The translations under genes and the position numbers were made by a program. From the NCBI GenBank assembly GCA_049613665.1, contig JBMZCV010000240.1:1-5599 (forward strand): DNA of 5,599 nt, in the 5' to 3' direction. Origin of the DNA: JBMZCV01 sp049613665. Its GTDB lineage: Bacteria > Bacteroidota > Bacteroidia > Chitinophagales > UBA2359. The notes below the pieces were generated by a model. That model saw only the letters and a program-made list of their open reading frames with translations, did no database searches and had not been told where the DNA came from. Below are positions 5,582-5,599 of this stretch, one piece after another (the first letter of the stretch is position 1; each line of letters opens with the position of its first letter).

Positions 5582-5599
5582 ATATATTATAGCATAGGG

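Overview
The window looks like a Bacteroidota chromosome, possibly of the Cytophagales type. It is AT-rich, and no clear Shine-Dalgarno sequence precedes any gene. A good match to the Bacteroidota -7 promoter element (TAnnTTTG) lies upstream of the last gene. The intergenic spaces hold many hairpins and repeats. The lineage is an inference, because no rRNA or other marker gene is present.

Layout. Positions 1-307 hold a minisatellite of about seven copies of a 42-bp unit. A hairpin and an AT-rich leader (305-443) follow. Positions 444-3635 (+) encode a 1063-residue membrane-anchored NACHT-type STAND NTPase. It has three predicted N-terminal membrane helices, a cytosolic domain of possible nuclease fold, a NACHT ATPase module, two more helices and an unusual Ala/Val/Gly/Phe dipeptide-repeat membrane region. 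Positions 3636-3932 form a non-coding block with two near-identical perfect 20-bp palindromes, each just downstream of one of two convergent genes, and two smaller hairpins between them. Positions 3933-4928 (-) encode a bifunctional phosphoglucose/phosphomannose isomerase. A divergent promoter region (4929-5119) separates it from a YraN/UPF0102 nuclease-fold gene (5120-5479, +). The final 120 bases contain two more hairpin sequences that look like dispersed repeats.

How the parts relate. The isomerase (sugar-phosphate metabolism) and YraN (a widespread, poorly understood DNA-nuclease-fold protein) are ordinary housekeeping-type genes. The NACHT gene stands alone, flanked by repeats, as expected for an accessory gene. 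By family analogy with bacterial NLR-like (bNACHT) proteins it may be an anti-phage sensor/effector, but no immune function can be shown from sequence alone. The most unusual signal is inside this gene. For 82 codons (3294-3539) it follows a two-codon rule in which every second codon ends in A, so the regularity exists at the DNA level and not only in the protein.
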